From assembly GCA_963766765.1 (NCBI GenBank), contig CAVYBR010000003.1:62001-126000 (forward strand): a DNA stretch of 64,000 nucleotides, read 5' to 3'. The notes under the pieces were generated by a model. The model saw only the letters and a list, made by a program, of their open reading frames with translations, made no database searches and was not told where the DNA came from. Each line of letters begins with the position of its first letter. Position 1 is the first letter of the stretch. This document shows, piece after piece, positions 8,736 to 17,089 of the stretch. A program made the position numbers and the translations under genes. Origin of the DNA: JACCQS01 sp963766765. Lineage in GTDB: Bacteria > Actinomycetota > Actinomycetes > Mycobacteriales > Geodermatophilaceae.

Positions 8736-9553
8736 CGCGACCGTTCATCGAGTTCTTCCAGGCCCAGCAGCTGGACTGGAGCGCGGGAGCCCGGTCCGGC
8801 GCGGAGGTGAAGGTGCTCAGCCGCGATGAGACGACCGGCGCGTGCAGCCTGCTGCTGCGCTACCCGCCCGGCTGGCAATTGGTCCACGGCGAGGTCCTCG
8901 CCGTGGACGAGGAACTTCTCGTCCTGCGCGGCGATCTCGAGGTCGGCGCGGTGTGCCACGGGCGCTACTCGTACGCACATCTGCCGGCCGGCCACGCCCG
9001 GCAGGGCATGCGCTCGGTCGCAGGCGCGGTGGTGCTGACCTTCTTCTCCGGGGACCTGGCTGGCGCCATCTCGGGCCCGAAGCCCGAGCCGGACGCCGAA
9101 CGGCTCATCGAGCAAGTGGACGGGCTGCAAGGCACATGGGGGGGCGACTTCCATCCGAAGTTCCCGCCGGGCGCCGGCCGCAAGTGGCTTCGACGGGACC
9201 CCGTCACCGGCGACGAGACGTGGCTGCTCGGCACGATGCCGTTGCGGTCCGGCGCTCGCCCGGAGCGGCACCCGGTCGTGGAGGAGATGTTCCTCCTTTC
9301 TGGCGCGCTGGTCGGCCACGTCGGCGAAATGCGAGCCGGCGCGTACTTCTGGCGCCCGCCGGAGGAGTGGCACGGTCCCTTCGGGTCGCTGACCGGCAAC
9401 CTGATGCTGTTCCGCACCGTGGGCGGCCCGCTCAGCACTGAGTACACCCAGCACGAAGTGCCGTTCAGCTGGGAACCCGAGCCGCAGCCGATCCTGCCGC
9501 CACACCTCGCGCAGCTCCGGCCGGCTCCCGGCTGCGGCTGCGACCCGTTCTGA
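8732..9553 (+). CDS. Cupin-fold protein of unknown function
   Basis: 273 residues from a GTG overlapping the ATPase stop by four bases. Two cupin-like halves can be seen: about residues 35-115 (LLLRYPPGWQLVHGEVLAVDEELLVLRGDLEV, in parts, with YAHLPAGHARQGM) and about 165-255 (RHPVVEEMFLLSGALVGHVG, AYFWRPPEEWHGPFGS). The Glu and His residues of EEMFLLSG and EWHGP fit a metal-binding second cupin. The Cys-rich end CGCDPF is unusual. No product can be named; it resembles two-domain ring-cleaving or sensing cupins. Its operon position suggests a step on the imported substrate or an intermediate. Confidence 0.7.
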   Translation: MTRPFIEFFQAQQLDWSAGARSGAEVKVLSRDETTGACSLLLRYPPGWQLVHGEVLAVDEELLVLRGDLEVGAVCHGRYSYAHLPAGHARQGMRSVAGAVVLTFFSGDLAGAISGPKPEPDAERLIEQVDGLQGTWGGDFHPKFPPGAGRKWLRRDPVTGDETWLLGTMPLRSGARPERHPVVEEMFLLSGALVGHVGEMRAGAYFWRPPEEWHGPFGSLTGNLMLFRTVGGPLSTEYTQHEVPFSWEPEPQPILPPHLAQLRPAPGCGCDPF

Positions 9554-9609
9554 CCCATCAGCATCGTTCAGGTCCCGCGCGGCGGGCTCAGAGCAGAGGA
9601 GAAAGGCCG

Positions 9610-10683
9610 ATGAGCAGCGAAACCACGAGAACGGTGGCACCGAGCACGATGGACCGCGGCCAGATCGGCACGATGACCGCGCTGACCCGGTTCGACGACG
9701 AGAGCTATCTCGATTTCGTGGAGGCGGCACGGGCCTTCGCCTTGCGCGAACTCACCCCCCGCGCCGCGGCCGTGGTGCGGGAGCGGTGCTCCGACGGAGT
9801 GGCCGGGCTCGAACAGCTGCGCTCCACCGCGGGGGCGATCCCGATCGTCGGCACCCGCAACCGGCTGCTGCACAGCACGCAGGGGATGAACTGGGCTCGG
9901 GTGGTGGCCTCCTACGAGTCGCGTCGGGTCGAGCTGGAGCGCGAACTCGACGAGCTGTCCCGGCGCGGGCCGGGATCGCTGCACCTGGACCCGGACTGGG
10001 TCTACCCGGACTACTACGCATCCGTGCACTACCACCGCCAGCCCGGCGGGTACCACGAGGACCCACTGGCCGGGTACCACTACCACTACGGCACCAAGGT
10101 CTTCCATACGGGCAACAACGATCACGACGAGGCCAAGGCCCAGCGGATCTGGGAGCTGCCCGAACCCGCCGATGGCGTGGTGCGCGCAACGCTCGACCTC
10201 GCCTCCTCCATCGGGGCCGGGACGGTCGCCTTCAAGCAGCGATGGCCGCACGCCGAGGTCTGGGGCATCGATGCCTCGGCGCCGCTGCTGAGGTATGCCC
10301 ACGCGCGCGCGGTCAAGCTCGGTGTCGACGTCCAGTTCGGGCAGCAGCTGGCCGAAGATCTGCGGTTCGACGCCGGCAGCATGGACGTGGTCTACATGAG
10401 CACGCTGCTGCACGAGATGCCGGTCGAGACCGGCCGGACCGCGGTCCGCGAGGCACGCCGGGTCCTGCGGCCCGGCGGCGTACTGGTGATCCACGACATG
10501 CCGCCCGCGGCCGCACCACCGGATCCGTGGATCGCCTTCAATCGCGACTTCGACACGTACTTCAACGGCGAGCCGTACTCCTACGACTTCATCCACTCCG
10601 GCCTGGAAGATCTGCTGCACGAGCTGTTCTCCACGGTGGCCGGCGTGCCCGGCTACACCAAGACCTGGACGTGCGTGGCATGA
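9610..10683 (+). CDS. SAM-dependent methyltransferase-fold protein (island paralogue 1)
   Basis: 357 residues. The C-terminal ~200 residues carry the class I methyltransferase fold: a degenerate motif I (TLDLASSIGAGTVAF, where the usual DxGxGxG is altered), the acidic strand-2 end VWGIDASAPLLRYA, LRFDAGSMDVVYMSTLLHEM and ARRVLRPGGVLVIHDM. The N-terminal ~170 residues contain a His- and Tyr-rich stretch (SVHYHRQPGGYHEDPLAGY, HYHYGTKVFHTG) that could bind metal or substrate. The product of 17090-18175 has the same two-part layout (IHIQPGSFHSDDMSAYVY), so the two are distant paralogues. RBS GGAGAAAGG precedes the ATG. Its stop overlaps a small partner gene by ATGA. Altered motif I leaves catalytic activity open. 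Confidence 0.75.
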   Translation: MSSETTRTVAPSTMDRGQIGTMTALTRFDDESYLDFVEAARAFALRELTPRAAAVVRERCSDGVAGLEQLRSTAGAIPIVGTRNRLLHSTQGMNWARVVASYESRRVELERELDELSRRGPGSLHLDPDWVYPDYYASVHYHRQPGGYHEDPLAGYHYHYGTKVFHTGNNDHDEAKAQRIWELPEPADGVVRATLDLASSIGAGTVAFKQRWPHAEVWGIDASAPLLRYAHARAVKLGVDVQFGQQLAEDLRFDAGSMDVVYMSTLLHEMPVETGRTAVREARRVLRPGGVLVIHDMPPAAAPPDPWIAFNRDFDTYFNGEPYSYDFIHSGLEDLLHELFSTVAGVPGYTKTWTCVA

Positions 10684-10961
10684 GCAGTCCGAACTCCTGG
10701 CGAGTGGAGGCCTCTGAGCCCCTCCCCCGCCTGCTGCGCCACGATGCCGACGACCAGCTCATGCACATCTGCATGCAGCTGGCGGCGGAGCTGTGGGTGG
10801 TCAAACGCCGCCTGCAGGAGGTGGAGTCCCAACTGGTCGGGACCGCGGTCATCACCTCGCCCGACGAGATCCGCAGGGAACCCGACTACCGGTTCGACAC
10901 GCAAGCGCGCGACCGGTTCGTCCGCTCGGTACTGGGCGTCCTGCTCGACGCCCCGGAGTGA
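10680..10961 (+). CDS. Small helical partner of methyltransferase 1 (unknown family)
   Basis: 93 residues, start fixed by the ATGA overlap with the methyltransferase stop. The core LMHICMQLAAELWVVKRRLQ-EVESQL is an amphipathic helix or coiled coil. The C-terminal part reads DYRFDTQARDRFVRSVLGVL. The small gene after the second methyltransferase (18172-18486) has the same pattern: QL-x2-EL-x-VV-x2-R-x4-E-x2-L, then a later ARDR. I recognise no named family. The constant pairing suggests a stabilising or substrate-delivering subunit of the methyltransferase; that role is inference. Confidence 0.6.
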   Translation: MSSPNSWRVEASEPLPRLLRHDADDQLMHICMQLAAELWVVKRRLQEVESQLVGTAVITSPDEIRREPDYRFDTQARDRFVRSVLGVLLDAPE

Positions 10962-11022
10962 GCACGCTCGTTCGCCCGCAGTCGCCGTTGACGCCTCGAT
11001 CGGCCGACGACTAGCCTCTCAG

Positions 11023-11037
11023 CGGAACGGCGTTTCG
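11023..11037. promoter_or_regulatory. Candidate IclR operator, site 2
   Basis: CGGAAC-GGC-GTTTCG lies 25 bp before the CoA-transferase ATG. Its reverse complement is identical over all 15 bases to the site at 16977-16991. Confidence 0.6.
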
Positions 11038-11062
11038 ACCGGCCGAACAGCAGGAGGATCGG

Positions 11063-12259
11063 ATGGGGGACGGCCCACTCGCGGGGCTGAGGGTCATCGA
11101 TGTCTCGACCGTCCTGGCCGGACCGCTCTGCACGCAGATCCTCGGGGACTTCGGCGCCGACGTGATCAAGATCGAGCACCCGCTGGCCGGGGACAGCATG
11201 CGCGGCCACGGGCGGGCGAAGGACGGCGTCTCGCTGTGGTGGAAGGAGATCTCCCGCAACAAGCGGACGATCGGCCTGTCGCTTTCGTGCCCCGAGGGCG
11301 CGGAGGTCTTCCGCAAGCTGGCGGCCACCGCCGACGTGGTCGTAGAGAACTTTCGCCCCGGCACGTTGGAGCGTTGGGGCCTCGGCCCCGACGTACTGTT
11401 CGCTGGCAGCCCCGGCCTGGTGCTGGTGCGGGTGACCGGCTTCGGCCAGACTGGCCCCTACGCCGCCCGCCCCGGCTTCGGCACCCTGGCCGAGGCGATG
11501 AGTGGCTTCGCCCACCTCACCGGCCAGTCCGACGGCCCACCCACGCTTCCGGCGTTCGGCCTGGCCGACAGCATCTGTGGCATCGCGGCCTCCTCCGCGG
11601 TGTCGATGGCGCTGCTGGCCCGCCAGATCAACGGCGGCAAGGGCCAGGTCATCGACATGAGCTTGCTCGAGCCGATCATGACCGCGGTCGGTCCCGGCCC
11701 AACGGTCTACCAGCAAACCGGGGAAGTGGGCATGCGGCACGGCAACCGCTCGACCTACAACGCACCCCGCAACACCTACCGCACCATGGACGGCAGCTGG
11801 GTAGCGGTCTCCACCAGCGCCCAGGTCATCGCAGAGCGGGTCATGCGACTGGTCGGCCACCCGGAGGTCATCGACGAGCCCTGGTTTCGCACCGGCGGCC
11901 AGCGGGTGCAGCACGCCGACCTGCTCGACGACATGGTCGGCGGCTGGATCGCCGAGCGCACCCGCGACGAGGTGGTGAGCGCCTTCGAGGACGCCGGCGC
12001 AGCGATCGCTCCCGTCTATACAGCGCGCGACCTGGTGGAGGACGAGCACGTCCGCGCCACGAGCATGCTCACCACCGTCGAGGACGACGACCTCGGCGAG
12101 GTGCTCATGCACAACGTGATGTGGCGGATGTCCGAGACGCCGGGACGCATCCGCTTCTCCGGCCGCCCGCTGGGCGCCGACACCGACGAGGTCCTGGGCC
12201 CTCTCGGCTACGACGCCGACACGCTGACCGACCTGCGCGGACGGCAGGTCATCGCCTGA
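11063..12259 (+). CDS. CaiB/BaiF (family III) CoA-transferase
   Basis: 398 residues, the normal length. It opens with GLRVIDVSTVLAGPLCTQIL and GDFGADVIKIEHP, then NKRTIGLSLSCPEG, VVVENFRPGTLERWGLG and FGQTGPYAARPGFG. The catalytic Asp fits the FGLADSICG segment (around residue 170). These enzymes move CoA between carboxylic acids through an aspartyl-CoA anhydride, so the likely role is activation of an imported acid. It heads the second operon of the island, behind a candidate IclR operator and an AGGAGG ribosome site. Donor and acceptor are unknown. Confidence 0.9.
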   Translation: MGDGPLAGLRVIDVSTVLAGPLCTQILGDFGADVIKIEHPLAGDSMRGHGRAKDGVSLWWKEISRNKRTIGLSLSCPEGAEVFRKLAATADVVVENFRPGTLERWGLGPDVLFAGSPGLVLVRVTGFGQTGPYAARPGFGTLAEAMSGFAHLTGQSDGPPTLPAFGLADSICGIAASSAVSMALLARQINGGKGQVIDMSLLEPIMTAVGPGPTVYQQTGEVGMRHGNRSTYNAPRNTYRTMDGSWVAVSTSAQVIAERVMRLVGHPEVIDEPWFRTGGQRVQHADLLDDMVGGWIAERTRDEVVSAFEDAGAAIAPVYTARDLVEDEHVRATSMLTTVEDDDLGEVLMHNVMWRMSETPGRIRFSGRPLGADTDEVLGPLGYDADTLTDLRGRQVIA

Positions 12260-12308
12260 ATCCGTTCCACTCCGTGCCATCCCGCAGCCGAACCCGAGGG
12301 ACGCCGCC

Positions 12309-13142
12309 GTGACCACACACACAGACCCACTGCTCGCCGCGATCGCCGGCCCGCTGCGTACCTACGACCTCGGCCGCCCGCTGACCGTCGGCATGCCGCA
12401 GTCGCCCAACCACCCTGCCTTCTGGCACACCCTTCCCCGCCGGCACGGCGACATGGTGCGTCCGGACGGCGGCTCGGCGGCAAACGACATGATCTCCATG
12501 GGCACGCACGTCGGCACCCACATCGACGCCCTGGCCCACGTGTCGCACAACGGCAGGCTCTTCGGCGGGGCCGACGCCAACGAGGCTGGCCGGGGCGGCA
12601 AGTACGTCGAGCTGGGCGTGCACACCATCGACCCGATGGTCCGCCGCGGCGTGCTGCTCGACGTGCCCAGAGCGCTCGGCACCCCCGAGGGCTGCGATCC
12701 CGGCTACGAGATCACCCCCGACGACCTAGCGGCTGCCGAGCAGAAGCAGGGCACCCCGGTGCAGCCGGGCGACGTCGTGCTGATCCGCAGCGGCTGGGGC
12801 CGGCACTTCGCCGACCCGGACCCGAACGCCTACATCGGCGTCTCCGGCGGGGTGCCCGGGGTGGGCGAGATCGGCGCGGGCTGGCTGGCCGAGCGCGGAG
12901 CGCACGCGGTGGGCGCCGACACCATCGCTTTCGAGTGCCTGTCGCCGGGTGCGGGACACAGCGTGCTGCCCGCCCACCGGGTGCTGCTGGTCGAACACGG
13001 CATCTACATCATCGAGACGATGGCGCTGGAGGAACTCGCCTCCGACGCCGTGCACGAGTTCCTGTTCGTCCTGTCGCCGCTGCCCATCTTCGGCGCCACC
13101 GGCTCGCCGGTCCGGCCGCTGGCGGTGATCACCCGTGGCTGA
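12309..13142 (+). CDS. Cyclase-family metal hydrolase (kynurenine formamidase-like fold)
   Basis: 277 residues from a GTG. The cyclase-family signature is MGTHVGTHIDALAHV (HxGTHxDxxxH, metal site), followed by GVLLDVPRALGTPEGC, QPGDVVLIRSGWGRHF, AVGADTIAFECLSPG and LPAHRVLLVEHGIYIIETM. The family includes arylformamidases and isatin, creatininase-like or ring-opening amidases. Its neighbours (CoA-transferase, PrpD, hydantoinase-like) favour opening or cleaving an amide or lactone intermediate. Its stop overlaps the PrpD gene start by 8 bases. Confidence 0.88.
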   Translation: MTTHTDPLLAAIAGPLRTYDLGRPLTVGMPQSPNHPAFWHTLPRRHGDMVRPDGGSAANDMISMGTHVGTHIDALAHVSHNGRLFGGADANEAGRGGKYVELGVHTIDPMVRRGVLLDVPRALGTPEGCDPGYEITPDDLAAAEQKQGTPVQPGDVVLIRSGWGRHFADPDPNAYIGVSGGVPGVGEIGAGWLAERGAHAVGADTIAFECLSPGAGHSVLPAHRVLLVEHGIYIIETMALEELASDAVHEFLFVLSPLPIFGATGSPVRPLAVITRG

Positions 13143-14608
13143 TCCGACCACCCTCGCCCAGCAGCTGGCCGAGTTCGCCGCCCAGTCGGGCGATAAGCGG
13201 CGTCCCGGACGAGGTCATCGCGAGCGTGCGGCAGCGGGTGCTCGACGTCCTCGGGCTCTGCGTGGCCGCGCACCGGTTGCCGACCAGCCGCGGCGCGGTC
13301 GCCTTCGTCCGGGAGCAGGGCGGCGCCGGGCAGGCGCCCGGCGTGGGCGTGCCCGAGGCTGGTGCCGGCCGCGCAGGCCGCATTCGCTCAACGGTGTGCT
13401 CGCGCACTCCCTGGACTACGACGACACGCATCTGCCGTCGGTGCTGCACCCGAGCGCCACCGTGGTGCCCGCCGCCCTCGCCGCGGCCGAGGCCGGCGGC
13501 GCCAACGGCGCGCAGACGGTGGCGCGATAGCGGTCGGGCTCGAGGTCTCCGTTCGACTCGGCATGGCCGGCTACGACTCGGACCTGCGGCAACTCGGTGT
13601 TCTTCGAGCACGGCCAGCACGCCACCTCCATCTGCGGCGCGATGGGCGGCGCGGCCGCCGCCGCCATGCTCCTGGGACTGGGCGCCGACGGCGTCCGCGA
13701 GGCACTCGCGGTCACTGGCGTCGTTCGCGTCCGGGATCATCGAGGCCAACCGCACTGGCGGCACGGTGAAGCGGCTGCACTGCGGGTGGGCTGCGCACGC
13801 CGCGGTCACCGCGGCGCAGCTGGTGCGGCACGGCTTCACCGGGCCGCCGACCGTGCTCGAAGGCCGGTTCGGCTTCTTCCAGGCGTTCCTGCGCGGCCAG
13901 TTCGACCTCGCGCAGGTCACCGACGGGCTCGGCGAGGAGTGGGCTGTGCCCGGCATCTTCTTCAAGCCCTACCCGGCCAACCACTTCACCCACGCCGCTG
14001 TCGACGCGGGCCGCGCGCTGCGCGCTACAGGGTGTCGCCCGTGGAGTCCATCGAGGCGATAGACCTGCGGCGTGCCGAGCGCGGTCATCCGCACGATCGG
14101 CGAGCCGATCGAGGTCAAGCGCGCGCCGGAGACCGGCTACCAGGCCCAGTTCAGCGGCCCCTACGCCGTGGTCGCCGGGCTTCTCGGCGGCGCGGCCTCG
14201 GCGCCGGGCTCGCCGACTACAGCCGACGCGCTCGCCGCGACCCGGCGCCGTCGCGCGCTGATGGCCACGTCGACGTCGTCGCCGACGCCGCGCTGCGACG
14301 AGATCTTCCCGAACCAGTTCCCCGCCGTCGTCACCGTGCGCACCGACGACGGCCGGGAGTTGGACCGAGGAGGTGCTGGTCAATCGCGGCGGCCCGCAGC
14401 CAGCCGCTGACCGACGCCGAGCTGACCGCGAAGTTCCCCGACAACGTCGCCGGCCGGCTCGATGACCAGGCCGCCGGGCAGCTGCAGGAGAGCGTGCTGC
14501 GTCTCGACGCGGCCGATGACATCGCCGCCGTACTCGCGCCGCTGCGCCGGCTCACCGAGCCCACCAGCTCGACCCGTCCGGACCCAGCACCCAGGAGGAA
14601 CCGAATGA
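13135..14608 (+). pseudogene. MmgE/PrpD-family protein, frame broken many times
   Basis: A GTG at 13135 (MADPTTLAQQLAEFAAQSG) opens a protein that is readable only by changing frame roughly a dozen times. Pieces include GVPDEVIASVRQRVLDVLG, then NGVLAHSLDYDDTHLPSVLH, FFEHGQHATSICGAMGGAA, FASGIIEANRTGGTVKRLH, WAVPGIFFKPYPANHFTHAA and FPNQFPAVVTVRTDDGREL, together covering the whole family from start to end. Most changes are +1 (extra base), for example an extra C at 13389 and 13590. After a last +1 shift the frame would end at 14608, in an ATGA overlap with the next gene. The family includes 2-methylcitrate dehydratase and cis-aconitate decarboxylase. Motifs are uncorrupted, so base-call error or very recent decay is more likely than an old pseudogene. 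Confidence 0.8.
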
Positions 14609-16075
14609 CCTACGACCTGATCGTCTCGCAACGTCCGCGTCGTCCGCCACGACCGCGACGAGCCCGAGAGCGCCGACATCGCCGTCACCGACGGGAAGAT
14701 CGCGCGCGTCGCGCCCGGCATGGACGCCGCCGAGGCGCGGACGGTGGTCGACGGCGGCGGCAAGCTCGCGTTCCCCGGCGTGGTCGACGCCCACCAGCAC
14801 TGGGGCATCTACAACCCGCTGTCCGACGACACCGCTACCGAGAGCCGCGCGTGCGCTCAGGGCGGCGTGACGACCGCGATGACCTACATGCGCACCGGGC
14901 AGTACTACCTGAACAAGGGCGGCCCGTACGCCGACTTTTTCCCCGAGGTGCTGGCGTCGTCGCGAGGGCCGGGCCTACGTCGACTACGCCTTCCACCTCG
15001 CGCCGATGATGAAGAAGCACATCGAGGAGATCCCCTCGCTCGTCAGCGAGCACGGTGTCACCTCGTTCAAGATCTTCATGTTCTACGGCAGCCACGGCCT
15101 GCACGGCCGCTCCACCGACCAGAGCTCGTTCCTCATGACCCCCGAGGACGAGCGGTACGACTACGCGCACTTCGAGTTCGTCATGCGCGGCATGCAGGAG
15201 GCCCGGGAGAAGTTCCCGGAGCTGGCCGACCAGATCTCGCTGTCGCTGCACTGCGAGACCGCCGAGATCATGACGCGCCTACACCAAGATGGTCGAGGAG
15301 GAGGGCACGCTCACCGGGCTGGAGGCATACTCGCGCCTCCCGGCCGCCGCACTCCGAGGGGCTGGCGGTCACCATCGCCTCCTACCTCGCGCACGAGACC
15401 GGGCTGCCCCACGATCAACCTGCTGCACCTTTCCTCGGCGCAAGGCGATGGACGCGGCGCTGCGGATGGCGAAGGCGTTCCCGCACATCGACTTCCGCCG
15501 CGAGGTGACCGTCGGGCACCTGCTCGCCGACTTCGACACCGCCGCGGGCATCGGCGGCAAGGTGAACCCGCCGCTGCGCCGCGCGAGCGACGTCGAGGCG
15601 CTGTGGAGTCACCTGCTCGACGGCAAGATCGACTGGGTGGTCAGCGACCACGCCTGCTGCCGCGACGAGATGAAGTTCGGCGCAGCCACGCGACGACGTG
15701 TTCCTCGCCAAGTCCGGCTTCGGCGGCACCGAGTACCTGCTGGCCGGCATGGTCAGCGAGGGCCGCAAGCGCGGTCTGTCGCTCGGCCGGGTCGCGGCGC
15801 TGACCGCGTGGAACCCGGCGCAGCGCTTCGGGCTGCGGACCAAGGGCGCCATCGAGGAGGGCTTCGACGCCGACATCGCGCTGGTCGACCCGGACGTCAA
15901 CTGGACCGTCCGTGCCGCCGACTCGGAGTCCAGCCAGGAGTACACGCCGTTCGAGGGCTTCGAGCTGACCGCGAAGGTCACCGACACCTTCCTGCGCGGC
16001 GAGCGGATCCTGGAGGCCGGCAAGGTCGTCGGCGAGCCCGCCGGCCGCTACCTCTCCCGCCCGACCCGGCGCTGA
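14605..16075 (+). pseudogene. Dihydropyrimidinase/hydantoinase-like amidohydrolase, seven +1 frame changes
   Basis: An AGGAGG site precedes the ATG at 14605 (MTYDLIV). Removing one base near 14629, 14966, 15285, 15334, 15408, 15441 and 15691 restores a full-length (~485 residue) cyclic amidohydrolase. Metal His pair in VVDAHQHWGIYNP, carboxylated Lys in GVTSFKIFMFYG, SLHCETAEIM, TINLLHLSS, catalytic Asp in DWVVSDHACC, and the tail AALTAWNPAQRFGLRTKGAI are all intact. The family hydrolyses C-N bonds of hydantoins, dihydropyrimidines or allantoin. All seven changes are in the same direction. It ends 3 bases before the CitE-like gene start. Confidence 0.83.
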
Positions 16076-16078
16076 CGC

Positions 16079-16927
16079 ATGGGCCGCGCGCCCCGCAGCT
16101 ACCTCTACGTCCCGGGTGACCAGCCGGACAAGCTGGCCAAGGCCGCCGACCTGGGCGCCGACGCACTCATCCTCGACCTCGAGGACGCCGTCGCCGGCGC
16201 GGCGAAGCCAGCGGCGCGCGAGTCGGTCGGCCGCTTCCTGACCCGAGCAGCGAACGGCGTGCAGTGGTGGGTGCGCGTCAATGTCGAGACCCTCGCCGAC
16301 GACGTCGCCGCGGTCACCGGCCCCGCGCTGTCGGGGGTGGTCCTCCCGAAGGCCGAGCCGGCGCTGCTCGGCGAGCTGGACCGGCTCCTGACCGACGCGG
16401 AGCAGGCGGCCGGCATGCCGCGTGGCAGCGTCGCGGTCCTGGGCATCATCGAGACCGCGCGCGGCGTGCTCGCGGCCGAGCAGGTCGCCGCCGGCCCTCG
16501 CGTCGTACGGATCGCGATCGGCGAGGCAGACCTGGCCGGCGAACTGGGGCTGCAGCCAGGCCCAGACAGGGAGGAGCTCTGGCCGTTGCGGTCGCGCATC
16601 GTGGTGGCCTCGGCGGCGGCCGGGATCTTGCCCCCGGTGGGACCGGTGGAGACGGCGGTGCGCGACGCCGACCTGCTGCAGCACACCACGCGGCTGCTGC
16701 TGCGCCAGGGCTTCCGGGCGCGGACGGCGATCCACCCGGCGCAGGTAGCGGTGATCAACACGGCCTTCAGCCCGTCGGCCGAACAGCTCGCGGCCGCGCG
16801 CGATGTCCTGGACCGACTCGCAGCCGCGCAGTCACAGGGATCCGGGGTCGCGCTCACCGCCGACGGACGGTTCATCGATCAGGCCGTGGCGCGCAGCGCC
16901 CGAGAGGTCATCGACCGCGCCCACTGA
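16079..16927 (+). CDS. CitE-like lyase of the HpcH/HpaI aldolase family
   Basis: 282 residues. RSYLYVPGDQPDKLAKAA, GADALILDLEDAVAGAAK (Mg ligands in LDLEDAV), VRVNVETLADD, VVLPKAEPALL, VLGIIETARGVLAAEQVA and IAIGEADLAGELGLQPG are typical of citrate lyase beta-subunit-like proteins, and TAIHPAQVAVIN is the C-terminal signature. Members cleave or thioesterify 3-hydroxyacyl-CoA such as citramalyl-, malyl- or methylmalyl-CoA. Last gene of the operon, so it plausibly splits the CoA ester made upstream into central metabolites. Confidence 0.9.
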   Translation: MGRAPRSYLYVPGDQPDKLAKAADLGADALILDLEDAVAGAAKPAARESVGRFLTRAANGVQWWVRVNVETLADDVAAVTGPALSGVVLPKAEPALLGELDRLLTDAEQAAGMPRGSVAVLGIIETARGVLAAEQVAAGPRVVRIAIGEADLAGELGLQPGPDREELWPLRSRIVVASAAAGILPPVGPVETAVRDADLLQHTTRLLLRQGFRARTAIHPAQVAVINTAFSPSAEQLAAARDVLDRLAAAQSQGSGVALTADGRFIDQAVARSAREVIDRAH

Positions 16928-16976
16928 TCAGGTCTTGACAAGCCCCCCGTCGCGCCGAAGACTTTGGTCAGCGTGT

Positions 16977-16991
16977 CGAAACGCCGTTCCG
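16977..16991. promoter_or_regulatory. Candidate IclR operator, site 3, with overlapping hairpin
   Basis: CGAAAC-GCC-GTTCCG is the exact reverse complement of site 2 and lies about 100 bp before the second methyltransferase. A 9-bp perfect stem (ACGCCGTTC at 16981-16989 with GAACGGCGT at 16999-17007, 9-base loop) overlaps it and could form a hairpin or a second operator half. Confidence 0.55.
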
Positions 16992-17089
16992 TTCATCCGA
17001 ACGGCGTGATGTCGTGAAGCAACACATGGCTGGACCGCAGACCGGCACCGTGGACCAGCGCGGGTCGGCTGAACCGCAGGGAGGCACTG

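Noticed and set aside
13185..15695. Programmed frameshifting as the leading explanation for the broken PrpD and hydantoinase genes
   Set aside because: It would need some twenty shifts in two genes, and CAA codons are read normally in intact genes nearby (for example near 9128). Sequence error or recent decay is simpler.
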